DNA of 64,000 nt from Xiphophorus maculatus (lineage: Eukaryota > Chordata > Actinopteri > Cyprinodontiformes > Poeciliidae), in assembly GCF_002775205.1 (NCBI RefSeq), contig NC_036453.1:4491103-4555102 (forward strand), written 5' to 3'. The position numbers and the translations under genes were made by a program. Numbering within the stretch: position 1 is the first letter of the stretch; each line of letters opens with the position of its first letter. The notes below the pieces were generated by a model. That model ran no database searches and was not told the origin of the DNA. It saw only the letters and a program-made list of their open reading frames with translations. Shown here one piece after another: positions 44,601-60,500 of the stretch.

Positions 44601-46718
44601 TCTGATATTATAATGGCATTTGTTTTTGTTTGTTTGTTCAGAGAGACGGTGGAAGCCAACAGCACCTTGGATGTAACTCTGAGCATCACACCACTTCTGG
44701 CTGAGAACAAGGAGAAAAGAGGTCTGGCGTTGGATGGACGGCTGAAGGACGAGGACACAAACCTGGCCTCCACCACTATGTCAGTGCAAAAACAACACAT
44801 CAGACAAAGCTAAAAAAAGAAAAAAAAAACAGGATTAAGTTGTGTTTACACCTTTGGATGTAAGCTCTTTTTAGACTTTATAGTTTTGCTGCTGCTTCTT
44901 TTGAAATCCACGATGTCGTATGGTAGTACTCTTAACTAAAATAAACCTGTTAATCCCTGAAATCCTTGTAAATCCCTCTTTCACACAGGCTGCGGCAGGG
45001 TGTGGAAAAAGAGGTGTTGGGTATCCTGGTTTCCTACAAGATTAAAATTAACCTCATGGTGGCTGGAGGAGGGTGAGTCTGTGTCACACATTTTTTGTCT
45101 CAAAGAAACCTAAATATTAAATGAAGAGGAAAAAATCTTATAATATTGTCCTTGCCCCTAAGCCTGCTGGGTGGCCTTACTGCCAGGTAAGCAGCGTCCA
45201 TCACAGCAGTTATATCACAGCTGATTACCAAGCAGCTCTTGCTAATTGTTTGGTTTATTTTCTTGCACAGCGACGTCACAGTGGAGCTGCCACTGAACCT
45301 CATGCACCCCAAACCTGAAGGTATTTTTTCATTATTAACACACATTTCAGGATGTCTTGCTGATATTAATGAATTGTTGTTTATTTTTTAATTCCTCCAA
45401 CCTGGGCAGAGTAAAGGATCCGCATCGCTGTAAGTGCTGCTTTTAGATTTCACCGTCAAAAATTATGTAGTTTAGGCTCCGAAATTTTTGTGGAAGCGAA
45501 ACATCAATTTGTTTTATTACTAATACAATGTAGTGTCTCATTGGATGTACGTATGTGAACTCTGCCCCTGTTACTCTGATAACCAAAATAAAATCCAGTG
45601 TAAGAAATTCCATTTAGAACTTGCCTGACTTGTAAATTGAACAAGTGATCCACATAAAGTTTACAACAAGAAAAGGTTTATGGTTAAACAGTAATATGTG
45701 TGTTTATGTGTACAAGTTTTAAAACAGAAATGTAAAACTTCTACAAATAAAGCAAGTATTTTCTTACATGCAATATTCCATACATGGAAAAAACATATTG
45801 TTTTGTTACAAAGTGGCAAAAAATGACAAAAACATCTTTCTTTTTCATTTTGATGTTGAATTAATATGCCTCTATTGCAGTAAATTAACAGAAAAATGCA
45901 AACATTTCTGTTTTTACTTCTGTCAAATTTCAAAACACTGATCAGTTCTGTATCAATGCTAGCCAAGCTTATTAAGAGCCACTTTGGAGGGTCAAAGAGC
46001 AACGTGTGGCCCCATTGCCATGGCCAAAGCTTGGCAGGCCGTACAGAGAAAACATTAACCAGAACAGCAAAGAAGTCCATGGAAACTCTGGAGGAGCTGC
46101 AGAGATCCAGAGTTGATAATGTAACAAATCTTGAGTTCAAGGAGACTGAAAAAACAGTGTAATCCTGGATAAAAAGCTGTTAGAGGTTAATATAGACTTG
46201 AGACCCCAGTGGAGGTTAACCTTGTTGAAACTCCAGCCGATGATACTATGGAGTGGTTAAAATTAAACAATTCTCATGTGTTAGAATGGCCCAGTCAAAG
46301 TTAAGAGTTTAAGAATCTGTTGCAACTTTTAAAAAAAAATGATGTCCATAGACACACTTCATCTAGTCTGAGATGTTTTAAAATGTCTTACAAAATTCCA
46401 GATGTGCAAAACTGTAAAAATACAATTGAACAAACCTGCAGCTTTAATTGAAAGTTTCCTCTACAAATTATTACCTCTTGGGGCAGAACACAAATACATA
46501 TTTCTGTCCACTTTAATCAACCTTAAATGAACCCTAAATGAATATTTCAAGATTGTATAAACATTTCTAAAAGGCCGTGTTGGATGACTCAATCGCTAAT
46601 ACTTCATTAAAGATTTTTCACAGTCTAAATTTTGTGCTTGATCCTAAACAGAGAAGATGTTACTCTGCAGATTGAGAAGACATCCACAGAAAGACAACAA
46701 GACAACCAAAGCAAGTAA
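41622..46718 (+). CDS. arr3: Cone (retinal X-) arrestin
   Basis: Coding exons: 41622-41629, 42500-42530, 42612-42672, 42752-42796, 42885-43075, 43613-43672, 43743-43819, 43904-44039, 44169-44253, 44342-44414, 44642-44779, 44989-45072, 45163-45186, 45271-45320, probably 45417-45429, and 46652-46718: 380 residues (human 388). Starts [13 protein letters not shown], then [27 protein letters not shown], the DNAYPFSFE and [16 protein letters not shown] arrestin signature, [33 protein letters not shown] (polar-core Asp region), [16 protein letters not shown], and tail [16 protein letters not shown]. Arrestin-C binds light-activated phosphorylated cone opsins and stops signalling. The 41598-41629 exon carries the start after a noncoding first exon. 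A polyadenylation signal lies at 47026-47031. The arr3a/arr3b paralogue is not decided. Confidence 0.93.
45417..45429 (+). other. arr3: Probable 13-nt micro-exon of arr3
   Basis: Between the 45271-45320 exon (phase 1 end, PKPE) and the tail exon at 46652, the 13 bases gatccgcatcgct followed by a perfect donor gtaagt keep the frame open and give GSASL before EDVTLQIEK, aligning with human HEAASSEDIVIEEF. The acceptor (taaag|g) is preceded by two nearer AG dinucleotides; using either gives an early stop. Skipping the micro-exon and using cagag|aagat at 46654 would also stay in frame. RNA evidence would decide. Confidence 0.5.
45840..46520 (+). mobile_element. Degraded Tc1-like transposon in the last arr3 intron
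   Basis: Plus-strand blocks match successive parts of a teleost Tc1-like transposase gene: catggccaaagcttggcagg, 'ccatggaaactctggaggagct' encoding [10 protein letters not shown], then catgtgttagaatggcccag (the DD34E region), and gatgtgcaaaactgtaaaaa through to the 3' end. The reading frame is lost. It sits between the arr3 body and its terminal exon. The long antisense open frame at 45661-46140 is its shadow. Confidence 0.65.
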
Positions 46719-47779
46719 CATGCTACAAAGAAGAAGAAGATTCTCGTGTCAGGAAGTGAAGAGAAAAACATTTCAATGCAGTGCAGAAAGAAATAAGATG
46801 TAAAATCAATCCCCTGTTAGATCTTTTGTTGTTTCTGTTCGTGTAGAGAGTATTGTCATGTAGTTGTAGAGAATGTTGGTGTTTAAAACAAAAGTAATTC
46901 ACAAGACCCTTACTTAAACCCTCACATAAGTGGAATTTTCTTTCTCCCATAAAAAGTCAGTTTGAAGCCCATAAAACCACTGTGCTTTGAACTCTGTGAT
47001 ATACTGTACTCACCCATAAAGAAAAAATAAATGACTTGGAAAGAAATGCTTTTGTGCTGTAGTTGTGATTTCAAAGTATAATTATGTGTCTACTTATTTA
47101 TTTTAAATATTAAAATCAAAAGTTTCTTTCCTTTAATCTTTGCTGATATTGTTTGTATCCGCTTAATGATGGAAGACGTTGCACTTTTGAAGCCTCCATG
47201 TTTTTGGTGCTTCTATCCATAGTTCTGAATAATGTCAAGCAAATTTCTGAGAGCAAAAGTTTTGTCTTTCATTAATTCTTATTAACATGGCCCTGGTTTT
47301 AATACTGTTGGTTTTCTTAATAATATTGGAATCGTTTAATGGGATTAAATGGATAGTATCTTGCAAATATTTGAATATCACTTGAACTTTTTCAGATTTC
47401 AAGCCCTGTAAACAGCGTTGTGCAGTTTACAGCAGGTCATAAAAAGGACACAGCAAATATGAAGGGAAGAAGATGCTCTGGTGGGTTTGGATTTAAAGTG
47501 TATTAGGAGAAAATGCTGTTTCCAAGTGGCTTGAATAGGAATGCAGGATCTGAACCTTTGATGACAAGTTTTTCTTGCATGAGTTCCTAACTCTGATGAC
47601 CATATAACAAGAGGCCACCTGGATTTGTCTGGATCTTGGAACAGCCTCCAAAAATTGCAATAAGTGAGTGTCTTTTTTCCAGGGCAACTTTAACTTTAGA
47701 TTTTTGTTAGATATTCTTAATGACTTAGCTGGGTCTTAATGGGCCAAAGAAAAACGCTTTAAAAATCCCGTCTGCGTTT

Positions 47780-48060
47780 AGGTTTTGAAAAAGACTTAAT
47801 TATACACCTTTTAAAATTCAAAAGCATAATACTGGCAAATGTGATTACTGTAGAAAATATGAAACAATAGAGCATGTTATATTAGAATGTCATAAATAAG
47901 AAAAAGAAAGATTTAAGAGGAGAGAGTTTGAAAGTATTAAGGAAAATGTTCATTCATTAGATATTTTGAGGAAGAGTTTGGGAAGTAAACATATACAAAT
48001 AGTTATTAGATTTTTAAAGAAAACTAAATTGTTTCTTAGAATTTGCTTATAGTAGGTGTG
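47780..48060 (+). mobile_element. 3' remnant of a LINE (non-LTR retrotransposon) ORF2
   Basis: The frame around 47837-47900 reads GKCDYCRKYETIEHVILEC, a C-x2-C-x7-H-x4-C knuckle typical of the C-terminal end of LINE reverse transcriptase proteins, followed after a stop by EKERFKRREFESIKEN and KKTKLFLRICL, which fit the usual last lines of such ORFs. Only the tail survives, as expected of a 5'-truncated copy. The clade is not assigned. Confidence 0.55.
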
Positions 48061-48117
48061 TTTGTGAATGTGTGTATGAAATAGATATAGGTGTGTCTAT
48101 ATATATATATATTTAAA

Positions 48118-48674
<557 letters not shown>

Positions 48675-48948
48675 TATTTTATATATTATTTTCTTTAATG
48701 GTAGAATATATAAAGAGATATACTGTAGATATACAGTATGTAGACCATTACGAACCACACTCCATACCAGTAAGTGGCGGTAAAGCTACTAAAAATTTGT
48801 TGCCAACATCCAGTAAAAACCAACAAGAAGAAGAAGAAGAAGAAGAAGGTTTCGTAAAAGCTGGCAGGGGGCGGTAAAGGCCACCTGCCACTTTGACTAG
48901 CCACGAAGAAGACACATCACTCACAACGTGTAGCAGCAGTGAAGCAAC

Positions 48949-51050
48949 ATGGCTTTGAATGGAGGTTTGTGAACGTAACTGTCTGTTAATTTTGAAGTTT
49001 TAAGCAACAACGTGTAAAGGTTATTATAATAGTATTTAGCACTTATTTCTGTTAGCTTACATCGACCGAGCTGCTTCGTGTACGTGTTGTTATCCTGACG
49101 TTACCCCGGTTGCTTTGACTGCTAGCTTGTTATTATTTTCTGACAACTATCGTAGCAAGCAAATAAGAGATCAATAAAACTTTACTCAAACAAATTAACT
49201 GAAAGCTTTACAATGTGTAATAAACAATTATACAGCTAGCATGTTTGTAACGATATTAAGGAAGCGTGTGCATGTAGCATAGCTGATATTATCAGAGTGT
49301 GTTTGCTCGGATATTGATTTTCACTCGTTGTTGCCGACCTGTAGATGAAGAAGACTTTGAGTGGGAGCCTCCAACAGAAGCTGAGATGAAGGTGATCCAG
49401 GCTCGCAGGGAGAGACAGGACAAGATCAGCAAGCTGATGGGAGATTACCTCCTGAAAGGGTACAAGATGCTGGGGGACTGCTGCGAGGTGTGCGGGGTAA
49501 GCAGGACGTCTGCTTGTAATAATCTAGTCAGAATAAAAGCGGAAGCACTTCATATACATTCATATTGAGAATGAGCTCAAGCACACTGATCAGGAATAGT
49601 ACTGTTACAGCCTGCATAGTCCTGTTTCATTTTACTGTCACAGCAGTCCAAATATGTTGAATTACTAAGATTTTAGTGGCAGATGCTTTTAAGTCCTGTG
49701 TAATGAGAGGAGATTGGATCTGGAGTGTGTCTTCTGATATTTCTCCAGCATTAACTTCCTCAGCCAATATCAGTTTATCTCTCATCTGTCAGGTTGGACA
49801 ACATGGGCCAGCCTTCAGTCCCCATGCTTATTAATCATGCTTGTGGCACAAGCATCACTAAACTACTTTCATGCATCATGAATAAAAGTACGGTACTTAT
49901 ATAATCACTAAATATTTTTGCAGTCCAAGGAGTTTGTTGTTAATCCCCAAACTCTTGGAGCGAGGCTGCAGTAAGCTATTTTGCACTTTTTCCTATTACT
50001 TTTTCCTTCTTCTCAACTTTCCATTAACATGTTTCCTTCTGTAGCGATGACTGTTTAGGGCTTTTTGTACTATTATGTCTCTCTTTTTTAATTGCTTTTA
50101 TGTAATATTCAAATGTTCTGGGAAACTGAATGTTGAGTTTTCATTAGTTATAATATTGATATTGTGTGTTAATATTGGTAAATATGACAATATCAATTGC
50201 GATATACGCCTGTTTCGGTGTTCCTGTCTTTGTCATGTGCGTTTCCTGTGACCTTTAGCATTTTGAAGATGCTAAAGGTCAGTAAAAATTATTGCACTGC
50301 AGACATTTACAATACGTGTAAAAGACAGTGTTACTGGGAGCAATGACTATTGGTGAGTGGAGGTTGTTGTCATGGCTTTGAGTGTAAACAATGGAGAAAG
50401 ATTCACTTATCTAAGGCACATGTTTGTGTTTCCAGACTGTTCTTCTTCAGGACAGACAGCAGAAGAACTACTGTGTCTCATGTCAGGAGCTGGACTCTGA
50501 TATTGATAAGGACAACCCTGGTAAACTCCTACATGTTTTTTTTTCTGTAGTTTTCATTTTCCTTTATTCCTTTTAGAGATGTTTAAGTTTATCCTCTTTT
50601 TTTTCCTCCTTTTTTATAGCTCTAAATCCACAAGCTGCCTTGTCCCAGGTGAGAGAGCGACAGCTGGCAGCCCAGGTCCTGGCAGCTGCACCTGAACTCA
50701 ACGGAGGACCAACCAGCAGTCTGGCAAGCGTGTTGGTTCCTCAGCCTAGACCAGAGCACTGCGAGGGGGCCGCCGCTGGAGGAAGGGCCCTGTTGCCTCC
50801 ACCCGCCGTCGCTTCTCCTCCGCCTCCTGCCTCCACCACCACGCTGGCTCCCATCCGTCCCCCGGTTTGCCCGCAGAACACCACCCTGCAACCTGTTTTG
50901 GAAGAAGCAGAAGAAGCGGTTCTGACTAAACTCCGCTGGGCCACCACCCAGTTACAGAGCTCGGCTTCACTGGAGGCCAGCATCCAGCTGTGCAGCCTAA
51001 TCAGCAGCTGTGCCAACTCACTGCGAAGCCTCAGGGAGCTCAGCCAGTAA
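48949..51050 (+). CDS. znrd2: Zinc ribbon domain-containing protein 2 (SSSCA1/p27)
   Basis: Exons 48949-48964, 49345-49496, 50436-50520, 50620-51050; 227 residues. It starts MALNGDEEDFEWEPPTEAE (human MALNGAEVDDFSWEPPTEAE), then QARRERQDKISKLMGDYLLK, a zinc ribbon made of CCEVCG and YCVSC (residues about 52-76), QELDSDIDKDNPALN, a Pro/Ala-rich linker with the conserved PRPEHCEGAAAG, and a C-terminal helical segment SLEASIQLCSLISSCANSLR. The zinc ribbon is split by intron 2. The human protein is an autoantigen in Sjogren syndrome and scleroderma; its cellular role is poorly defined. In human it lies next to FAM89B, as here. A polyadenylation signal is at 51712-51717. The long minus-strand frame over exon 4 is a shadow. 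Confidence 0.95.
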
Positions 51051-53949
<2,899 letters not shown>

Positions 53950-56900
53950 TAAATATAAACACATGGACCAACGGTGAAAAGAGACCGTTTGGCTCTTTGA
54001 GACCCTTTTTTATTGACGTTTTAATTTATCACATGCCTGTTTATCAGGCACATTTTGCTCAGTAACGAAGCATACGATGCTTGTTTTGTAGAAAAGCAGT
54101 TAACTAAACAATGTTTTATATGAGATCACTGTTATGTTCATGTTAACTTTAAGCACATCAATGTGGCTTTTATTTTTTCTTAAAGGTTAGTTTTGTTTGC
54201 CCATCACACCACATCATTCATATCCTACTTATAACCTGATGGGCTTGAGAAAGAATTTAAGTACGGTACACATTTATTAACTTTTATGCCCAATTTAATA
54301 AATTATTACTTTTTAATCATTTGCATATAGTTTGTGTCTAGAAAGGTATGAGCATTTTAGATAAAGCCCAATTAGGATTGTTGGGGTAACAGTAAAGAGA
54401 GGTTTCTTCTTCACAACTAAGGGTCTTTTTTAAAAAGAAAAATGAAACATAAAACACAGAAAAGAAACCAGCAGGTCAACAGTGTTATTTTGAACAGTGC
54501 CAATTAAGATTATTTTATATTTGTGCTGTGCATTTAACAGACAGTGGGGAAGTTTTGATTGCATACAAATAATTAATTCTTTGAGAGTGAAATCCAAAGT
54601 ACATGTAGGAAAAAAGATTCACACAAAAACGCGTTTTCACCATTTGCATGGTAATCAACATGAACACCACTAACACTGTGTAAATGCAGAATAATTTGGA
54701 TTTGGCTCATGTGATCCTTTTATGAAGCTGTAAATTACACCTAAGTAGTGAAAGAGTTAAAAGTAAAGAACAGTTGAAGTTCATAGGAATGCTCTGATTT
54801 AAATACATTTCTAAAAGGTCAGACAGAACATATTTTTTGTGATATTAAACTTCAGTATCTTAAAAATTAGCCTTTTCCTGACCTTACAAAACTGGATGAG
54901 TTGCAAATTGTGGGAGTTTATTTCTAAGGAGTAAACATTTAAAGCCCAAAGATTCCTTTCTGACATCTTCTTTATTTATGTTATGATCTGGAAACTTTTC
55001 ACAGATATTATGAGATTTTACCAAATCCTAGAAACAACTTTTATTTAGTGCAAACATGCCTTCAATAGCTCTGAATGCCAAAATAAACTTTCCAAGTTTC
55101 TTGTTTTATTTATTTAACTCCCACACATAGTTTGAAAACTTCAAGTAAAATGTCAGGTTTTGGTGACGTAAAGCAATGATCCTTTTTTCACGTCTGATGT
55201 GAATTTTACAATTCAAATAAACAACAAACATTAAACTGACTAAAGAGATAAAAATCAAAACAAGATGCAGCAACCTGGTTGTTTAAGGGACAACATTGTT
55301 GAAGTACTTGCTGTTTTCACAACACATTTCGATTCAGTTCCAGTATTCAGTTTTCTTTAGTCTGTCAGGATCCAACATATTAATTTATATTTACCCTCTT
55401 CACCGAACAGAAATGTCCAAATCTATCAGATTGTGAGGACAGAAAACAAGCTTCTGCAGGAGACCCCACAGTTTTTTTTCTTCCAGAGCTTTAATTTCTT
55501 TTGTAGATTTGGATATATGCTTGGACTTTCTGTGATGCTGAAAAATTAAACTCTGCAGTGTATTAATGCGTCTGAAGATAAGACAATTGTATTGTGCAGG
55601 AGACACACTGTGCCTATTCACGAAGGGGCTCCTTCTCTCCACCATGCCCCCAAGTCATCCAAATGCAGCAGCATGGAGAAAAACATTTGGTGTGGGGAGT
55701 TTTCAAAGGATGGTTTTATGTTCCACTCTATTTAAAAGGTGCACAAGCGACAGAGATATCAGAAATGGTAGAAAACGTCCCCATCTGTCTGCCAGTTACT
55801 GAGCTAAAGATTTGAATGTACCCAAATTCTGCTCATGTCATCCAAAACTATTCTCATTTGTGGATTTCAATCAGATGTATTCAAATATGGACCTATAACT
55901 GGCAGTCGCATTTCTTTTATACAGGTTCTGCCCACATGGATGTAGACAAAGACACTATTTTACTGTAAAGTCATGATATGGTTAACTGGAAGTTAATGGA
56001 GTTCCATGCTGGTATTCATACCAGCAAGGAGAAAAATGGAGAACCAGATTATGTTGTGTACAAAAGGTAAAACATTTGTCATTTCTGTCTTTAAATCAAA
56101 ATATTAAAAGAAATTGTGCAATAAAAGTGAAAGAGCCAGACTCCTGACATTTAACATGCATCTAATATGAAGGTAAAAATTACATATATGTTTCTACCAA
56201 CATTCTTCTTTCGTTGTTTCATTTTGGTCTCATTTGACCTTCTTCGAAACATTTGCCACGTCCCCAACATGACTTTCAGCAAAAGAGTAAATTGGTCTGA
56301 ATATTCAGGTTTTTCATTAGTAAATATGTTTTTTTGTTGTTGTTGTTTTACAATTACCCCAATACAGCACAGTAGTAAAGAGGTTAATAAGTTTCTGTTC
56401 ATGTTCTGAACTACAATACATGAAGACATCAGAGCATCACACTGACAGGTCGGTTTACATGTTTGGTCAAGAAGTGGACGGCACTGAAGACGAACTCACA
56501 GTGTAAAATTAGAGTAACTCTGAGTCATGAGAGATTTGCCCCCCCCACCCCACCACACACACACACACACACACCACCCGTCCCGCTGTTGCTGCTTCCC
56601 CACACTTCTCCATCCAGCTGCCTCTGTCCATAAATGATCCCTGCCTAAAAATACTCTGCTGCTCTCACTGAGGAAAATCCCTGTGCTTTGACCTAACCTG
56701 AAAAGGCACACAGACATATACTTACAAAGTGAACCTGGTCCGTTTCTCTGGTGTGGAGACTATGCTTCTGTAGTTCACAGAAAGAAGCACAGTTTTCCCT
56801 GAAACATTGGGAGTGATGTTGCTCAGGAAGTGACTTAGTCACAGCTGTGACTTCTGATACAAACCAGGGACAGAATTGACCAATACAGGATTTTCACCCT

Positions 56901-57509
56901 TGCACCCAGCAAAGAAATTAGACTATGCAGAGTTGATTATGTGGAATAAAGCTAGATAAGGTTGCTCCAGTGATACAGAAAGTCAGGGTCAAAGTCTCCA
57001 AGTATTACAGGGACTTTGCATAGCCTGCTGCTGCATCAATATAAACTCATTTTGCATATCCTCTCTCTCTCGTTCTCTGACATAGACAGAAAAAGGGAGG
57101 GTTGGCTGAGTCAAGAGGAAGCAGATCTGTGTTACAACAACCCAGAGTTGAGTAAGCTGTGCTGCCTCCATGTGGATTATAGCCAAACAGGGGAAGACAA
57201 GCTGTCAATGTTAACGCCTGCAGTTGTTTAGTTGGGACTTTTTAAAGCCTCAGAGGGAAGTCAGTTTCTCTTTTGCTGCTGCTGCCTGTTGTCGTTGTTT
57301 TCCTCGCCTTGGTTTACATCAGGTTATATCTTGTGTAGTGCGCGTGCAGTTCGAGGTGTTGCAAATGAGCGCAAGTCGCAGCTTGTGCGAGTTTCATCAG
57401 CGGCGGATGAAGAGGAGGCAAACCCTCTTCTAAGGAACAGAACCAGCCGATGAAAGTTGGATTATTCAACTCTCCCTGGGTGTAAACTTTAACCTTACCA
57501 ACAGCGGCG
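53950..57509. other. fam89b 3' UTR and intergenic region to ehbp1l1
   Basis: fam89b 3' UTR to about 54310, then AT-rich DNA with no recognisable exon. A (CA)n run lies at about 56555-56574 with a C-rich flank. From about 57240 the sequence is richer in GC and probably contains the ehbp1l1 promoter and 5' UTR. Several short frames are chance. Confidence 0.45.
56550..56576. repeat. (CA)n microsatellite
   Basis: An 11-12 unit CA tract embedded in a C-rich purine-poor stretch (cccccccaccccaccacaca). Simple sequence. Confidence 0.85.
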
Positions 57510-60500
57510 ATGACTTCGGTCTGGAAACGACTCCAGCGAGTCGGTAAAAAGGCTTCAAAGTTCCAGTTTATCGCTTCTTATCAGGAACTTGTCCTGGAGT
57601 GCACGAAGAAATGGTGAGTAACGTCGGTTTGTCTGCGATATGTCAACGTCTTTTTTTACTGTTTGACTTAAAAACATTCTTCACCAGAGCTGTTTGTGTG
57701 TTATTAGCTATAATAAGGCTCCGTTATGGCCATGATCAGCCTCATGTTGTTGGTCTTTCCGCTAAACTGAGACAGCTGAGGGCGCCCCGCCCGCAGGCTG
57801 AAGCTAGTGGTCGTCGGTTCGATCCCCACCTTTCACAGATATCTGTGACACTGAACAGAAAGTCATTAAGTTTCTTTATCTTTAAAGGCAAAAGTCCGGC
57901 GCACCAACATGTGTTATTGATCTCAGGAATGCGGTTAGGAAACACTTTAATTTCGTTTGTTGGTGTCTAGTTAGAAATATAAACACACAAGCAAACTGAT
58001 GGGCAAAAACAGCGTTTCTGCACATTTCAGCGAACTAAATTTAAGCCTTTTTAAGACCTTCTCAAAGCCAGGTTGAATTATTCAAGATCCTTTAATTTAA
58101 TTTGCTCAATGTATAGCTTATATTTAAGTTTGTATTTTCTTTCGATAAAGAAATAGCGCAATCATGGATGTGGGGGTTTTCCCTTTGAGCATGACTGTTC
58201 TTGTGTGGACTTCTTATAATTTTGAAGACCTGATTGTGGGTTAAACAGAAACCTACAAGAACTTGATTTATTTAGTCCAATAAAGTTGGGCTTTTTTGAC
58301 CCAGATTACTGGGCTAGGTTTTTAATCCAAAATATAGATAAAATGATTAATAGCCACTTACACCTAATGGGACTTTAAATGTTAAATGCTCTGACTGTAC
58401 AGTATTACAGTATCACCTGCTCTATGTAGACCAGCCTAACTGGTTAACACAACTACCAAATAAACCAATCACATTTTATCAACTTGATACATCCAAGCAT
58501 GCAGCGTGGTGAAGATGACATGCTGGAGTTCAAAGAGTTGATCAGGATGATGCAAATCTTCATGGATATGCAGTTAACTGATCTGCTACAGATCCACACT
58601 GGTGAATGTTTCCCACACCTTGTTGAATCAATGCTATGAATTATTAAGGCAGTCCTCAAAGCAAATGTGGAGCTGACTTATGACCATCAGAATCACAACT
58701 GCCCCAAAGTGTCCAATTTATCTAACAGGCATAATTTCCAGAAAGTTTTATGACCCACACATGGAAGTTTTGTTATTCTTTCTTTGAAGTTTAGTCAGCG
58801 AAGATCAAGTTATCTAGTTGAAAATGATGGGCCTGAGGAAGAAGGCCCATTCTAGTCTTTTCTCTTAATGCAACAGTCTCAGCTGTATTTTTATGTAGAT
58901 TTTGGTTATAAATACTTCTATTTCAACAACTTAAACCCAACATTTGGGTGTAAGAAATAACCTAGCAGTTTTTAGCCTGTAGGCTAAACCTGCATCGTAT
59001 TAATCTGGATAGGATTTCCAGTCTAAATTATCTGGGATATCATTTATTTTATATATTTTATTTTGCTCAAAGCTCTTTGTATCTCCCCACTGGGGAAATT
59101 TCCTGCTATACAAAGGCTGCTGAGTCACAAAGAACTAATTGACTCTAACATAAACAGCCAATTGAATTAATCACAGCAGTAAGTTTAAAACTTATTGTGT
59201 AAAGTGTTGGGTTAAGAATTTTTACCCTTTGTCCACATGTCCTCCTGTTTTAAAAACTTATCTTTTCGTATTACATGGAACTGGATAATTATTATAATTA
59301 TTATATAAGCGGCATGACAGCTCTCTGATATGAAACTTAGGATGTTTATCGCAATCCCTGAAGATTTGACAAAGAAGTGAGAAAAAAGGGAAGTGAGGGA
59401 TTATTAAGAGACAATAGCACATAAATAAATTGGGAAGTTTTTGTTATTATTGGTACAGTAGCTTGCAAAAGTATTGACACTTCTTACTCTTATCATATTT
59501 TGTGAGGTTACAACAACAAGCTTTTAGGCTTTCATGTAGGGGTGGACGGTATGGGATTAAAGTTTTATCACAATATTTAGTGGTATTACTGTGATGAAGA
59601 TAAAAGTGACAATAAGAACTGTGTATTACTCTTTTTGTAGGTAACATTATGACTGTCACTGCATGGCACAGCAATCATAGCCACACAAACACAAATACTG
59701 CTATTAAAAAACAAATCTATTAGTAATAGGCTTCTTTAGGACACAAGTTACATATAAAAAAAAATTGTGATTTGTATCACTGAACTGCATACGGTGATTG
59801 CATTTAATCATATTTCTTAATCTACTGATATTTATTGATACTCTCAGTGAGTATCGACAATAAAAAATAACCATCCTAACAATATGGACAGTTTTGGAGT
59901 TTTTTAAACATTGTTAATTGGAATTTATTGTAACAATAATAAATCAAAATTCTTATCATGGTAAGAAAGTTATCGATATAAATGATAAACAATACGATAA
60001 ATGCCCACCCCTAGTTTCATGTAAAAGGTTCCCACACTTTTTGGGGAAGTACCAATTATTGAACATCAATAAAATACTCAATCATATAAATTTTATTAAT
60101 TTTATATTAAAGCAATAAGGGAGAAATTCCAAGTAAGAAAGAGAAAAGATAAAGAAAAATCCTGCAGCTTATCCAAAACATTGTGTGATTGGTACTTTAA
60201 ACCGTACAAAGGTTTTGAACACCTCAGACATCACATGATTTATCAGCTGCAGGAAGTGATATCATGGTCCACGTGGAGGAATAGATATTCCTTGTTATAT
60301 GCAGTAATATGAAGGCATGCACCTACTCTTTGAATGTTACTTTGCTCTGAAAGCCACACAATGCTATTTATTTTTCAGTTCAGATGATTTACAGCCAATA
60401 CTCCACTATCTCATGTCTTTGTAAAGAGTTTTTGGAGGTCAAAAACAGAAAGAGGAGACAATGAGAAAACAAATCATAACTGATTGCAGTATTGGTCTGT

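Noticed and set aside
45661-46140. 159-residue minus-strand open frame
   Set aside because: Runs antisense across the Tc1-like fossil in the arr3 intron and shows no domain.
57816-57830. Possible tRNA gene
   Set aside because: Only a B-box-like string; no A box, no cloverleaf and no terminator found.
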